Shown: one piece after another, positions 20,898-32,002 of the stretch
How positions within the stretch are numbered: position 1 is the first letter of the stretch
Layout: each line of letters starts with the position of its first letter
Source: CAWAYH01 sp963786195
GTDB lineage: Bacteria; Acidobacteriota; Vicinamibacteria; Vicinamibacterales; 2-12-FULL-66-21
Reading direction: 5' to 3'
DNA: 64,000 bases
Assembly (NCBI GenBank): GCA_963786195.1
Contig: CAWAYH010000005.1
Span: 186,001-250,000, forward strand
The notes under the pieces: model-generated
Seen by the model: only the letters and a program-made list of their open reading frames with translations
The model's database searches: none
What the model was told of the DNA's origin: nothing
Position numbers and translations under genes: made by a program

Positions 20898-23669
20898 ATG
20901 TCCCCAACGATGAAGGGAGCGGCGATTGCCGGCGCGCTGTGCGCGTGCACGGTCGCCGTCATCGCAGCGCAGAGCGCGACTCCCGCGCCCGAGCTCTATC
21001 GCTCCCTGCCATTCCGTTTCATCGGCCCGACCGGCAATCGCGTCGTAGCGGTGGCCGGTGTGCCGGGCGACCCGTCCGTGATTTACGCAGGCGCCGCGTC
21101 CGGCGGGCTGTTCAAGACGGCAGACGCGGGCCTGCACTGGACCTCGCTGTTCGACGACCAGAGCGTGGCGTCGATCGGCGCAATCGCCGTGGCGAAGTCC
21201 GATCCGAACGTCGTCTGGGTCGGCACGGGCGAGGTGTTCATCCGTGGCAACGTCTCCATCGGCAACGGTATCTACAAGTCCGTCGATGCCGGGAAGACCT
21301 GGGCGCACATGGGGCTCGACAACACGGGCCGCATCGCGCGCGTGGTCATCGACCCGGTCAATCCGAACATCGTGTACGTGGCGGCGCTCGGACACTGCTA
21401 CGGTCCGCAGCCCGAGCGCGGCGTGTTTCGCACGGTCGATGGCGGCAGGAAATGGGAACGCGTGCTCTTCGTCGACGAGAACAGCGGCGCGGTCGATCTC
21501 GTCATGGACCCGTCGAACCCGAAGACGCTGTTCGCGGCGACCTGGCAGTTCACGATCTATCCCGTGGTACGCGGAGAGCGGGGGACCGGGCAGTCGCATC
21601 CACGTCTCGCGTGACGGCGGCACGACGTGGACCGCGCTCACGCGGCGACGGTCTGCCTCCACCGCCTCTCGGACGGATCGGCCTGGGGATCGCGCCGAGC
21701 AATCCGAAGCGGATCTACGCCACGATCGAGACGGCCGATCAGGGCACGCTCTGGCGATCGGACGACGGTGGAGGGACGTGGCAGCGCGTCAGCAGCGATC
21801 GCGGCATCAACAACCGCGCGCGGTACTTCTCGCGTCTGGGCGTCGTTGCGGACAACCCCGACGAAGTCTATTTCCTCACGCAGCGATTGATGCGCTCGAC
21901 CGACGGCGGCAAGACGACGGCCGCCGTGCCGGAAGTCTATCCGGACCAGCACGACATCTGGATCGATCCGCTGAATGCCAATCGTCAGATCGTCGCGAAC
22001 GATCGCTACGTGAACATCTCCGATGAATCGAGGCCGGTCGTGGTTCCGAGCCGGTCTGCCGATCGCGCAGATCTATCGCGTGGCTACCGATTCGCAGGTG
22101 CCGTACAACGTGTTCGGCGCGCGGCAGGACGGCCCGACGTATCGCGGCCCCAGCAACAGTCTGTTGACCACCGGGCAGATTCCCGCGGACCTCTGGGAGT
22201 ATGCCGGCTGGAATGAGAGCGGCTACGCGATCCCCGATCGCGACGAACAACACATTCTGTGGGTCAGCGACAACCGCCACGTCGAGCGCTACAACACGAG
22301 AGTGCGGTCCACGCGCGACGCGAACCCCTGGGTGGCCGGGCGCGAACCGACCGCCGCTCCGACGACTGCGAGCGCCGATCGTCCGCCGGTGCTGGGAGGC
22401 TCGGCATCCGGGGGCAGGTCTCCCCCGCTGGCCAGAGCGGCCGTGGCGGCGGACGCGGTCGCGGTGGGCGTTCGGAACGCCAGTTCCGCATCGAACTGGA
22501 CCGCTCCGCTCGCGCTGTCGCCCCACGATCCCGACACCGCGTACGCCGGCAGCCAGTATCGTCCACCGCACGACCGACGACGGCCGGACGTGGACGATCA
22601 TCAGCCCCGATCTGACGACGAACGACACGAGCAAGTTCGACCCGCTGCCGGGTCTCGGTCCCGACGGTCAGGACGTTTACTCCGTCCTGTTCGCGATCGC
22701 GGAGTCACCGGTCACCGCGGGCGTCATCTGGACGGGCAGCAACGACGGCCAGGTCCAGCTGACGCGCGACGCAGGCAAGAACTGGTCGAACGTCACCGCG
22801 AACATCCCGAGTCTTCCGCCGGCCGGCACGGTCTCCAGCATCGAGCCCTCGAAGTACGCCGAGGGCACGACTTACGTCACGGTCGATCGTCACCGCGCCA
22901 ACGACAGCGCACCGTACATCTTCAAGACGACGGATTTCGGGAAGACGTGGAAGGCCGTCCGCCGGGATCCCGAAGAGCGTCTTCAGCTACGTGCGCGTGA
23001 TTCGCGAGGATCCGAAGCGCCAGGGCCTGCTCTATGCGGGCACGGAGAACGCGCTCTACGTCTCGTTCGACGATGGCGCGTCGTGGCTGCCGATGCGCAA
23101 CAACCTGCCGCCCGCAGCGATCAGCTGGATGGTCGTGCAGGAAGACTTCAACGACCTCGTGATCTCGACGTACGGCCGGGGCTTCTGGATCTTCGACGAT
23201 CTCACGCCGCTGCAGCAGCTGACGACGAAGGTGCTGCAGTCGAAGAGCTACCTGTTCGAGCCGAGGCCGGCGTACATCTTCCGCGTTGGCGATCCGCTCG
23301 TCGGCAACAACATGGCCGTCGAGTTCGATCCGTCGGCTGATGTCGGCACGAATCCGCCGCCCGGCGCATCGATCAACTACTACCTGAGCGCCCCCGCCGC
23401 CGGAGACGTGCAGATCACCATCCTCGACGCCGCCGGCGCCGCGATACGAACGCTGAAAGGACCCAACGAGCGCGGGCATCAACCGCGTCTGGTGGGATTT
23501 GCGCGACCAGGCGTCCGCCGCATCCAATCGAGGCATGGGATTCGGCGCGCCCGGTCGAGACAATCCGTACGTCGCGCCGGGCACTTACACGGTCAAGCTC
23601 ACGGTCGGCGGCCAGGAGCACGTCACGAAGCTGATGCTGCGCAAGGATCCGAATTCAGATTGGCATTGA
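20898..23669 (+). CDS. Exported sortilin/BNR-repeat beta-propeller protein (multiple frameshifts)
   Basis: About 920 residues. ATG 20898 has SD GGAGG and a signal peptide (AAIAGALCACTVAVIAAQS). The body consists of VPS10/sortilin-like BNR repeats with Asp-box motifs such as SVDAGKTWAHM, TVDGGRKWERV, SDDGGGTWQRV, TTDFGKTWKAV and SFDDGASWLPM, which predict a ten-bladed propeller. The C-terminus has a FlgD-Ig-like strand region (VQITILDAAGAAIRTL). Frame changes occur near 21578, 21643, 22027, 22560, 22980 and 23460. The last visible codons end in a TGA at 23667-23669; the family usually continues further, so this stop may also come from an indel. Members are common in Acidobacteriota next to receptors and peptidases; a glycan- or peptide-binding role is inferred. 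Confidence 0.78.
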
Positions 23670-23697
23670 CGACGTCAGCACCGAAGGGGAGCTCGCG

Positions 23698-25504
23698 ATG
23701 CAGAACAAGTTCACGCGCAAGGACTTCTTGAAGACCGCCGCATGGGGCAGCGCCTCGATGCTGCTGACGGGGTTCCGCGCCGACGTCTTCGAGGTGCAGG
23801 GCCCGCCGATCGAGGTCCTGATCAAGGGCGGCCGTGTGATCGACGGCACGGGCAAGGCGGCGTACCTGGCGGATGTCGCGATTCGCGACGGGCGAATCAT
23901 CGACATCGGTCAGATCCCGGAGTCCGGCGCGCGGACGATCATCGACGCCAAGGGACAGTTCGTCTGTCCGGGCCTCATCGATCCGCACGCGCACGAAGAA
24001 ATCCTGATGGTCGCGGATCCGGTGCTCGAGAAGTTCGTCAGGCAGGGCGTGACGACGCTCATCAACGGCAACTGCGGCCATTCCGTCACGCCGTACCACG
24101 CGAAAACGGTGCTCGAGTACTGGTACCGCGAGGCGCTGATCTCCTACAAACGCAGCCAGATGAAGATCGACTGGGACGGCGTGGACGGCTACGCGAAGGC
24201 GATCGCGAAGATCGGCGCCACGATCAACAGCTGCGTGCTGCTGGGCTATGGCGGCATCCGCTGGGCCGCCATGAAAGCCGGCGGCAGCCACAATCGACCG
24301 CCGACGGATGCCGAATTCAAGGAAATCGAGCGCATCGTCAACGCCGGCCTCGAGCAGGGCGCGGTCGGCATGTCCACAGGACTCGCGTACCGGCCGTGCT
24401 ACTACGCCACGACCGAAGAGGTCGTCCGCGTCGCGAAGATCCTGACGAAGCACAACGCCACGTACGCGTCGCACACCCGGCCGGGGCGGAACGAGTTACA
24501 GCACGCTGAGCGGCGGTCCTGAGGCTGTTGCGATCGGCGAGCAGGCCGGGTGCCGCGTGCAGATCTCGCACTTCGGCGGCCGCACCCAGTCGGCGCTCGA
24601 CGTGGTGACCGAGGGCAACAAGCACGGGATAGTGCCGGTGCTGGCCGATGTGATCCCGCAGTCGCTCAGCCACCGCCGTGCGTCGGACCGGATGGTCGAA
24701 GCGCTGATGGTCTTCTATCCCAACGTCTTCGATTACTCACGCGATCAGCTCAAGGCGCTGCTCGTCTCCGACAAGCGCGCGGAGATCCTCAAGAGCGTCC
24801 AGTTCTTCAACGGCAACAAGGAGCAGGTCGTCATCGTGCGCGCGCTGACCGCGAAGCATCAGGCCGACGTCGGCAAGTCGGTCGCCGATCTCGCAAAGGG
24901 CCTCGGGAAAGATCCGAACGACGTTTACATCGACTTGATACTCGACGAGGCCAACCCGGTCGTGTTCACGTTCGACGGCAATCGCACCGAGGGGCGCGGA
25001 CGAGGAGCAGAGGGCCAAGGGGCGCGGCCGCGGAAGGACAACAGGCCGGGCGAGGTCGGGGCGGTCAGGGAGGCCAGGGCGAGACGCCGCTGCCGCCGGG
25101 CGCATGGACGAAGCACCCGCAGTTCGGTCCGGGCTCCGATTCGCTGCCCGTCGACATGGACGAGCCGTACGGCTGGTTCGAGCACCAGCGCCGCGGCGCG
25201 TTCGTCGGCTACTTCAAACAGGCGAAGGCCAACGGCGTGGCGCTCGAAGAAGCCGTGCGCAAGGCGACCTCGATGCCGGCGGCGCAATTCCGCGTGAAGG
25301 ACCGTGGCGTGCTCGAAAAGGGCAAGGTCGCCGACGTGATGGTCTTCGATCCGGACAAGTACACGTTCCCCGCGCCGGCGCGAGTCGGATCCGAACGACC
25401 CGCATCCGATGGCCAGCGGCGTGTCGACCGTTGTCGTCAACGGCACCGTCGTGCTGCAGAACAACAAGCTGACGGGGAAGAAGCCGGGCAAGGTTCTCGT
25501 CTAA
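23698..25504 (+). CDS. N-acyl-D-amino-acid deacylase family amidohydrolase (frameshifts)
   Basis: About 600 residues. SD GGGGAG precedes ATG 23698. The N-terminus RKDFLKTAAWGSASMLLTG is Tat-like but has RK instead of RR, so export is uncertain. The amidohydrolase fold starts at IKGGRVIDGTGKAAY; metal-site motifs are PGLIDPHAHEE, NGNCGHS, GMSTGLAYRP and ISHFGG. The closing beta-sandwich is GVLEKGKVADVMVFDPDKY. A Gly-rich insert near 25000-25090 is unusual. Frame changes near 24500, 25000 and 25385. The SDG/HPRGxGTFPR motif typical of true D-aminoacylases is replaced by a diverged region, so the substrate may differ. Expected reaction: hydrolysis of N-acyl-D-amino acids or related amides. It lies between the sortilin-like gene and an S9 peptidase, spaced as an operon. 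Confidence 0.82.
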
Positions 25505-25531
25505 ACGCAGGCACGAAGGAGCGAAACCGCC

Positions 25532-27444
25532 ATGAAATACATCAGCGATCGGTTCGCACTCTCGGCGTTGTCCCTCGCGCTGCTGTGGTCGGCGGTTGCG
25601 GCCACGGGTGCGGCGCCGCCTGCCGGGCAGCCGGCACAGCGGCAGAAGCGTCCGCTGACGCTCGAGACCATGGGTGGGGGCGGCGGCGGAGGCGCCGGCG
25701 GGGGTGGCGGCGTGTCGCTGTCTCCCGACGGCAAGTGGATCGCGATCGGCGGACCGAACGGTCTTCGCCTCGAGCCGGTCTCCGGCGGCGGGGAAGCGAA
25801 GCCGTGGTTCCAGGGAAGCATCGTCGCCTGGTTCCCCGATGGTCAGCGCGTGCTGACGTCGCGTCAGAACGATCTCTGGTCGATTCCCGTCGGCTCGACA
25901 ACCGGGACGCAGATCACCAAGGACGCCGGCAACGAGCGCGCGCCCGCGATCTCTCCCGACGGGAAGTGGGTCGCGTTCGCCTCGAGCCGCAGCGGTCAGA
26001 ACGACATCTGGGTCGTGCCGTCCGACGGCAGCGCGGCGCCGCGGCAGGTGACGCAGGCCGCCATGCCTGAGGATGAAACGCGGTTCGGGCCGGTCTGGTC
26101 GCCGGACGGCAAGACGATCGCGTTCGTCTCCAACAAGGCCGATTACTGGCACGACGATTTATGGCTCGTCGACGTCGCGTCTGGCAAAGCGCGCCAGCTG
26201 ACGAAGGGCGTGATGACGTCCGAGACGCCCGTCTGGTCTCCCGACGGGAAGCACATCGCCCTGCTGGGCAGCTCGAAGAAGGGCTATTGGTACATGGACC
26301 TGTACGACATCTTCCTGATCGATCCGGTGAAGGGCACCGAGCGTCCGGTGAAGATGCAGGTCTTCGCCACCGGCGATCTCACCTGGTCCGGCGACAGCAC
26401 GCGCCTCTACTTCACGTATCAGGAACGCGGCGATGTCAATCTGTACTCCGTGCCGGCGGCCGGCGGCGTCGCCACGAAGGTCACCAACGACCGCGGCGTG
26501 ATGCGCGGGCTCCAGGCGTCGGCGAATACCGACGGCTTCGTGTTCACCCGATCCACGCCGATCGACGGTACCGCGTCGTACTACCTGCCGGCCATCGGCG
26601 GCCCGCCGCGTCAGCTGACGACGCCGAGCGCCGGTTACGAGAGCCTGCGGGAGCCGAAAGAGATCGCCTATCGATCGTTCGACGGCCTCTACATCCAGGG
26701 CTTTCTCTATCTGCCGCCCAACATGACGCCGGGCGCGAAGTATCCGGCGCTCGTGCAGGTTCATGGCGGCGGCACCAACTCGACGCTGCGCACCCAGGCG
26801 CTGATGGAGCAGTACCTCTCGTCGAAGGGGTACGTCGTAATGGCCATCAACTACCGCGGCGGCTCGGGATTCGGCCGTGAATTCCAGGATCTCGGCGTCA
26901 ACGACTGGGCCAGCGGGCAGGCGCACGACGCGGCGCTGGCGGCCGACTTCATGCGCTCGCTGCCGTACGTGAACGGCAAGGTCGGGATTTACGGCTACAG
27001 CTACGGCGGCATCATGACGATGGCGACCATCGCGAGGTACCCGGCAAGTTCGACGCGGCGGTGCCGATGGCCGGCATCTACGATTTCGGCGACGCGTACA
27101 CGAACGCCGACCGTCTCGGGAAGGTCTTCATCAAGACGGGCCACGGCGGCTCGCCTGAAGAGCGCAAGGAGACCTACGCCATCAGCAACACGCTTGCGCG
27201 CGTCAAGAACATCACGACGCCGCTGCTCGTGATGCACGGCGAGGCGGACGTCCGCGCGCCGTTCCGGCAGTACCAGCTGGCGGTGAAGATTCTCCAGGAC
27301 AACAACAAGGTGTTCGAGAGCAAGAGCTACCCGAACGAGCCGCACGGTTTCCGCGATCCGGCCAACCGGCTGGACATGAACCGGCGCATGGAGGCGTTCT
27401 TCGAGAAATACCTGAAGGGTTCGCCCACGACGAGCCAGCAGTGA
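25532..27444 (+). CDS. Exported S9 (prolyl oligopeptidase/DPP-IV-like) serine peptidase (one frameshift)
   Basis: About 637 residues. ATG 25532 has SD GAAGGAG. A signal peptide ending near AATGAAPPAG is followed by a Gly-rich linker and a WD40/TolB-like propeller with repeated SPDGKWIAIG and SPDGKHIALL units (residues 60-380). The alpha/beta-hydrolase domain carries the nucleophile in GYSYGG, the acid in HGEADVRAP and the histidine in NEPHGF. One frame change near 27050 separates IARYP from FDAAVPMAGIYDFG. S9 enzymes release short, often proline-containing dipeptides; this one is probably periplasmic. It sits in a run of co-directional catabolic genes. Confidence 0.92.
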
Positions 27445-27452
27445 GGAGAGCG

Positions 27453-28814
27453 ATGCGTCGAAGCCTGACGCTGTTGACGATCGTGTGCGCGGTCTGCAGC
27501 ACGTCATTCGTGCAGCGGACCGCGGCGCAACAGGCCGCCCCGACGAAGACGGACGACGCGATCACGCTGGCCGTGATCGGCGGACGTCTGATCGACGGGC
27601 ACGGCGGGGTTCCGCTCGAGAACTCCGTCGTGCTGATCGCGGGATCGCGGATCGTCAAGATCGGCACGACCGAGACGCTGCCGATTCCCTCCGGCGTCAA
27701 GACCCTGAGCTCGGACGGCATGACCGTGCTGCCCGGGCTCATCGACATGCACGTTCACTTCATGGTGATCGGGCACAACGACTACGGGTTCTGGTTCCCG
27801 TTCGCGCGCAGCCGCAGCAAGGAGATCATGGACCTCTCGGCCCGGATCCTCCTCTCGCTCGGCATCACGACGGTGAAGGACTGCTCGGGGCCGATCCCCG
27901 AGATCGTCCAGCTGCGGGACGCCATCAACAAGGGGGAGAAGCCGGGGCCGCGGGCGATCGTCACCGGACCGTTCCTGCAGCGCAACAATTCACCGGCGAG
28001 CGACTACCTGTACTGGTCGGTCGCCTCGCTGGACGAAGCGCGCCAGAAACTGAAGCTGCTGCTCGACGCCGGGGTGGATCAAATCAAGACGGCGCAGTCG
28101 GCGCAGCTCGGACCGGAGATCGTCAAGTACATCGTTTCGGAGGCGCACAAGGCGGGCAAGCACATCACGGCGCACGTCAACTCCGATGACGACATGCGCG
28201 TGCTGCTCGACGCCGGCGTGGACGGGCGCGACACGTTCGAGCACGTCGGCGGCGGTACGGCGCCACGATTCGACGCCGATCTCGTCGAGAAGCTGCGGCG
28301 TTCGGGCGTCGGGCTGGTGCCGACGATGATCGCGCTCGAGGGCATCGTGCAGCTCGAGCGCTTTCCGGAATACGCGCACGATCCGTCGGTCGCGCGCGAC
28401 CTGCCGCCCGATCTCTACAAGCGCGTGCGCGAGAGCTACGTCGACATCCAGCGTCATCCGCTCTACGAGCGCGGCAAGTTCGGAATGGCGACGCGGCGGT
28501 CGCGGCTCCGTCAATTGCACGAGGAGGGCCTGCAGATCCTCATGGGCACCGACTCGGGCACGCGCGGCAACCCGCACGAACTGGCCGCCTGGCGCGAGAT
28601 GGAGATCATGACGGAGTACGGCATGACGCCGATGGAGATCATTCGCGCGGCGACCTATCACAACGCGCGAAACCTCGGCATGCTCAACCAGATTGGGTCG
28701 ATTGCGCCCGGAAAACTTGCCGATCTGATCGTCGTGGACGGTGATCCGCTGACGAGCATGAGGGAGATCCGGCGGGTCGCCCATGTCGTGAAGAATGGTA
28801 TGGTTGTGCGCTGA
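27453..28814 (+). CDS. Exported imidazolonepropionase-like amidohydrolase
   Basis: Complete 453-residue protein with no frameshift. It starts at ATG 27453, nine bases after the S9 stop, with SD GAGGAG. A signal peptide (LTLLTIVCAVCSTSFV) precedes the amidohydrolase fold. Motifs are IGGRLIDGHGG, PGLIDMHVHFM (metal HxH), AHKAGKHITAHVNS, DTFEHVGGGTA and LMGTDSGTRGNP (metal Asp), ending SIAPGKLADLIVVDGDP. This group includes prolidase-like and organophosphate- or amide-hydrolysing enzymes; the exact substrate cannot be read from sequence. Position suggests it acts on products of the upstream peptidase. Confidence 0.88.
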   Translation: MRRSLTLLTIVCAVCSTSFVQRTAAQQAAPTKTDDAITLAVIGGRLIDGHGGVPLENSVVLIAGSRIVKIGTTETLPIPSGVKTLSSDGMTVLPGLIDMHVHFMVIGHNDYGFWFPFARSRSKEIMDLSARILLSLGITTVKDCSGPIPEIVQLRDAINKGEKPGPRAIVTGPFLQRNNSPASDYLYWSVASLDEARQKLKLLLDAGVDQIKTAQSAQLGPEIVKYIVSEAHKAGKHITAHVNSDDDMRVLLDAGVDGRDTFEHVGGGTAPRFDADLVEKLRRSGVGLVPTMIALEGIVQLERFPEYAHDPSVARDLPPDLYKRVRESYVDIQRHPLYERGKFGMATRRSRLRQLHEEGLQILMGTDSGTRGNPHELAAWREMEIMTEYGMTPMEIIRAATYHNARNLGMLNQIGSIAPGKLADLIVVDGDPLTSMREIRRVAHVVKNGMVVR

Positions 28815-28815
28815 T

Positions 28816-28829
28816 CGGGGTTTTCCCCG
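28816..28829 (+). other. Small perfect hairpin before M28 gene
   Basis: CGGGG-TTTT-CCCCG lies directly upstream of the Shine-Dalgarno GGAGG of the gene at 28841. It could mark a weak transcript boundary or modulate translation. No U-tract follows, so it is not a standard intrinsic terminator. Confidence 0.35.
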
Positions 28830-28840
28830 GGAGGAATTAC

Positions 28841-30670
28841 GTGGCAACCGATTTCGACGTGTTCACCGATTACGCTCTGGAGTCCGACGCGCGCGATGCC
28901 GTCCGGCTCGACGAGCCAGCCGCGTTACTCGACCGCTTCAAGGATCTCGTCCGCGAATCCGGCATGCCCGACGAAGCCGCCGCCGCCGAATACATCGTCG
29001 AGCGCCTTCGCGCGCTCGGCGTGCCGGTGACGCTGCACACGCCCGATCTGTACATCTCGCTGCCGGATCGCGCCGAGCTGACCGTCACGACGGCCGAGGG
29101 ATCGCGCAGCATCCGCGCGCGTCCGCCGTCGTTCGCGCGGTCCACCGAGGGCGCCGACGTCACCGGCGACGTCTGCTACGTGCCGTCACGCTACGCGGCC
29201 GGCACCGCGAGCCTGTTCGACACGCCGGACGCGGCACGCGCGCAGTCAAGCGACCGCGATCCCGTAGCGGGCAAGATCGTGCTGACCGAGGGCTTCTCGA
29301 TGCCCGGGCCCGTCCAGGCCTTCGAGCGACGCGGCGCCATCGCGCAGATCTACATTCACCCCGGAGAGAACATCCACGAAGGGATCTGCACGTCGATCTG
29401 GGGCGCGCCCACCGCCGAGTCGCTGTCGCGAAAGCCCACGACGCCGGTCATCTGCATCAACCGCCCCGACGGTGAAGCGCTCATTGCTGCGGTTCAGCGC
29501 GGCAGCACGCAGGCGAGCGTTCGCACCTGGCTGCGTGAGGGCTGGATGCGGTGCCTGCTGCCGGTCGTCGAGATCCGAGGGTCGGTCGATCCCGACGAGT
29601 TCCTGTTGATTCACGGGCACTACGACTCCTGGTACGTCGGTATCGGCGACAACGCGACCGGCGACGCGGCGCTCCTCGAGCTGGCGCGCGTCCTGTGGGA
29701 GATCCGCGACCGGCTGAGACGGAGCATCCGCATCGCGTGGTGGCCGGGTCACTCGACAGGCCGGTACGCCGGCTCGACCTGGTATGCGGACACGTTCGCC
29801 GATGAGCTGGACGAGTGGTGCATCGCGCAGCTGAACATCGACTCGCCGGGCTGCGCCGGCGCCACCGCGTACGAAGAAGTGATGTGGATGGCCGAAGCCC
29901 GCCGCCTCTGCACGTCGTCTATTCGCGATGCGCTGGACATCTCGTCGCGCGGCGTGCGTCCGCTGCGGGCCGGAGACTATTCGTTCAACCAGATCGGACC
30001 GACCGGCCTCTACATGCTGCTCTCGAACATCCCGGTCGAGGAGCGGCAGCAGCGCGGGTTCTATGCGGTCGGCGGGTGCGGCGGCAACATCGCCTGGCAT
30101 ACGCCGGACGACCTCATGCCGGTCGCGGACCTCGAAATCCTCCGGCGCGATCTCGCCGTGTATCTCACGACGATCGTGCGGATTGTCAACGCCCCGGTGT
30201 ATCCGTTCGATTACGCCGCGGCGGTGGAGGAGGTGCGCACGACGATCGAGCAGTACCAGAAGGCTGCGGGCGGCGAGGTGGACTTCTCGGCGCTCGTCGC
30301 GGACCTCGCGTCGCTCGGCCAGGAGATCTCGGAGTGGCGGCGCGAAAGCGAGGCGCGCGTGCGCCGGGCGCCCGGCGACGGCGCCGAGCGGCGCCGCATC
30401 AACGGCGTGCTCCGAGCGATCGCCCGGACGCTCGTGCCGCTCAATTACGCGCGCGGGGAGCGATTCGACCACGATCCCGCCACGAAGTTCGGCCCGGTTC
30501 CGCGTCTCGAGGCGGCGGCGTCGCTCGCGTCCGCGCCGCCGGCGCTGAAGCCGTTCGTCAAGGTCGGCCTCGTCCGCGAGCGCAACAAGCTCCGGTCGAT
30601 GCTCCGTGGGCTCCGCCGCGAGCTGCGCGTCGGGGCCGATCAACGCGTGCTGAGCAGCCGCGAGAACTGA
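28841..30670 (+). CDS. M28-family zinc aminopeptidase-like protein with PA-type insert
   Basis: Complete 609-residue protein with no frameshift. GTG 28841 has SD GGAGG six bases upstream. No signal peptide is obvious, unlike its neighbours. A PA-like segment (about 100-215, IVLTEGFSMPGPVQAFERRG) interrupts the N-terminal half. The M28 domain has HGHYDSW (first zinc His and Asp), GIGDNATGDAALLELARVL and IAWWPGHSTGRYAGS; in the last motif the usual Glu-Glu/Phe-Gly of M28 is altered to GHS, so the catalytic site is atypical. NIAWHTPDD near residue 425 supplies the last zinc His. A long helical tail follows. Role: probable peptide or amide hydrolase in the catabolic cluster, with some doubt about activity. 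Confidence 0.85.
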   Translation: MATDFDVFTDYALESDARDAVRLDEPAALLDRFKDLVRESGMPDEAAAAEYIVERLRALGVPVTLHTPDLYISLPDRAELTVTTAEGSRSIRARPPSFARSTEGADVTGDVCYVPSRYAAGTASLFDTPDAARAQSSDRDPVAGKIVLTEGFSMPGPVQAFERRGAIAQIYIHPGENIHEGICTSIWGAPTAESLSRKPTTPVICINRPDGEALIAAVQRGSTQASVRTWLREGWMRCLLPVVEIRGSVDPDEFLLIHGHYDSWYVGIGDNATGDAALLELARVLWEIRDRLRRSIRIAWWPGHSTGRYAGSTWYADTFADELDEWCIAQLNIDSPGCAGATAYEEVMWMAEARRLCTSSIRDALDISSRGVRPLRAGDYSFNQIGPTGLYMLLSNIPVEERQQRGFYAVGGCGGNIAWHTPDDLMPVADLEILRRDLAVYLTTIVRIVNAPVYPFDYAAAVEEVRTTIEQYQKAAGGEVDFSALVADLASLGQEISEWRRESEARVRRAPGDGAERRRINGVLRAIARTLVPLNYARGERFDHDPATKFGPVPRLEAAASLASAPPALKPFVKVGLVRERNKLRSMLRGLRRELRVGADQRVLSSREN

Positions 30671-30685
30671 CCGGGCCACGTGCCG

Positions 30686-31726
30686 ATGCGCGCGGCGGTG
30701 CAGGTCGGCTACGGCGGCATCGACGAGAGCGTACGGCTGACCGACGTCGCGACGCCGGTGCCGCGCGCCGGCGAGGTCCTGGTTCGCGTCGGCGGGTCGA
30801 CGCTCAACCGGAAGGATCTCTTCGCGCTCGCCAACCTGACGGGCCCGGGCATCCGCCCGCGTCCGCCTCTTCCGCACATCAACGGTACCGACGCCTGGGG
30901 CGTCGTCGCGGCGACGGGCGCCGAGGTGGATGACTGGCGTCCAGGCGATCGCGTCCTCGTCTATCCCGGTCTGTACTGTGCGCGCTGTGAATGGTGCGTG
31001 CGCGGCGAGACGTCGGCCTGCGTCAGCTACGGCGTGGTGGGCGAGCAGAGCTGGGGCAGCCATGCGGAATATCTGCTGGTGCCGGCGCGCAATCTCGAGC
31101 GCGTGGACGCCGATGCGGATCCGGACGTGCTCGCGTGCGCCGGAGGGAGCTGGCTCACGGCCTGGCACGCGCTCGTCACCGTCGCGGCGGTGCGTCCCGG
31201 CGAGACGGTGCTGGTCGTCGGCGCGTCCGGCGGCGTCGGTACCGCGGCGATTCGCATCGCGCGGATGGCCGGCTGCCGGGTCGCGGCGGTCGTCGGCACG
31301 CCATGGAAAGCCGATCGCGCACGCGACATCGGCGCCGACATCGTGCTGACCACCGCCGAATCGTTCGCGTCGCACGTCCTCGATTTCACGGGTGGTCGCG
31401 GCGCCGACGTCGCGATCGACTCGGTGGGCGCCGCCACGTGGCGCGACACCATCCGGTCGCTCGCGTCATTCGGCCGGATGACGATCTGCGGCGCCACGTC
31501 GGGTGACCTGCCGACCATCAGCATCCGCGAGGTCTATCAGCATCATCGCCGGATCCTCGGCGCCCCGCTCGGCACGCGCAGCGAGTTCTCCGCGCTCGCC
31601 GCAAGCCTCGTCTCGGGCCGGCTCCAGCCCGTGGTCGACGCCACGCTGCCGCTCGACCGCCTCACGGACGGCCTCCGCCTGCTCGAGCGGCGCGACTTCT
31701 TCGGGAAGATCGTGATCAGGCCATAG
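30686..31726 (+). CDS. Zinc-type alcohol dehydrogenase (MDR superfamily)
   Basis: Complete protein of about 346 residues. The domains are the GroES-like fold (residues 1-150) with HINGTDAWGVV and the structural-zinc cysteine cluster YCARCEWCVRGETSAC, then a Rossmann domain with VLVVGASGGVGTAAIRIA. ATG 30686 is preferred; GTG 30680 in the same frame is possible and neither has a good SD. It begins 15 bases after the M28 stop and is probably co-transcribed. Catalyses NAD(P)H-linked oxidation or reduction of an alcohol, aldehyde or enone; substrate unknown. Confidence 0.9.
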   Translation: MRAAVQVGYGGIDESVRLTDVATPVPRAGEVLVRVGGSTLNRKDLFALANLTGPGIRPRPPLPHINGTDAWGVVAATGAEVDDWRPGDRVLVYPGLYCARCEWCVRGETSACVSYGVVGEQSWGSHAEYLLVPARNLERVDADADPDVLACAGGSWLTAWHALVTVAAVRPGETVLVVGASGGVGTAAIRIARMAGCRVAAVVGTPWKADRARDIGADIVLTTAESFASHVLDFTGGRGADVAIDSVGAATWRDTIRSLASFGRMTICGATSGDLPTISIREVYQHHRRILGAPLGTRSEFSALAASLVSGRLQPVVDATLPLDRLTDGLRLLERRDFFGKIVIRP

Positions 31727-31900
31727 GTTATCGGTTTTTGGTTTTCGGTTTTCGGTTTTGGTTTTCGGTTTCGGTTTTCGGTTTCGGTTTTCGGTTGTGG
31801 TTTCGGTTGGCGCGGTTGTCGGTGCATTGCCAAACTGATAACCGATACCCAAAACCCAAACCCAAAACCCAAAACCCAAAACCCAAAACCGAAAACCGAT
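31727..31900. repeat. Low-complexity inverted repeat (GGTTTTCGG words / CCAAAACC words)
   Basis: Starting one base after the dehydrogenase stop, about 80 bases are built of GGTTTTCGG-type words. After about 30 bases of ordinary sequence come about 60 bases of CCAAAACC/CCGAAAACC words on the same strand. The two arms are complementary in several registers and can form a very long imperfect hairpin. It lies between convergent genes, so it could act as a bidirectional terminator. No coding potential is supported. Confidence 0.8.
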
Positions 31901-32002
31901 GACGTCATCGAGAAGCTCAAGGCGACCACCCTGCTCCGGGCGGCGCCGCACCGCGCGCACCTTGCGAGCGGCAGGGTCCGGCTGGAGCCGGACACTACAG
32001 GA

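Noticed and set aside
31727..31900. CRISPR array or telomere-like repeat
   Set aside because: Words are short and irregular without spacers, and the two arms are complementary; no cas genes nearby. Kept as an inverted low-complexity element.
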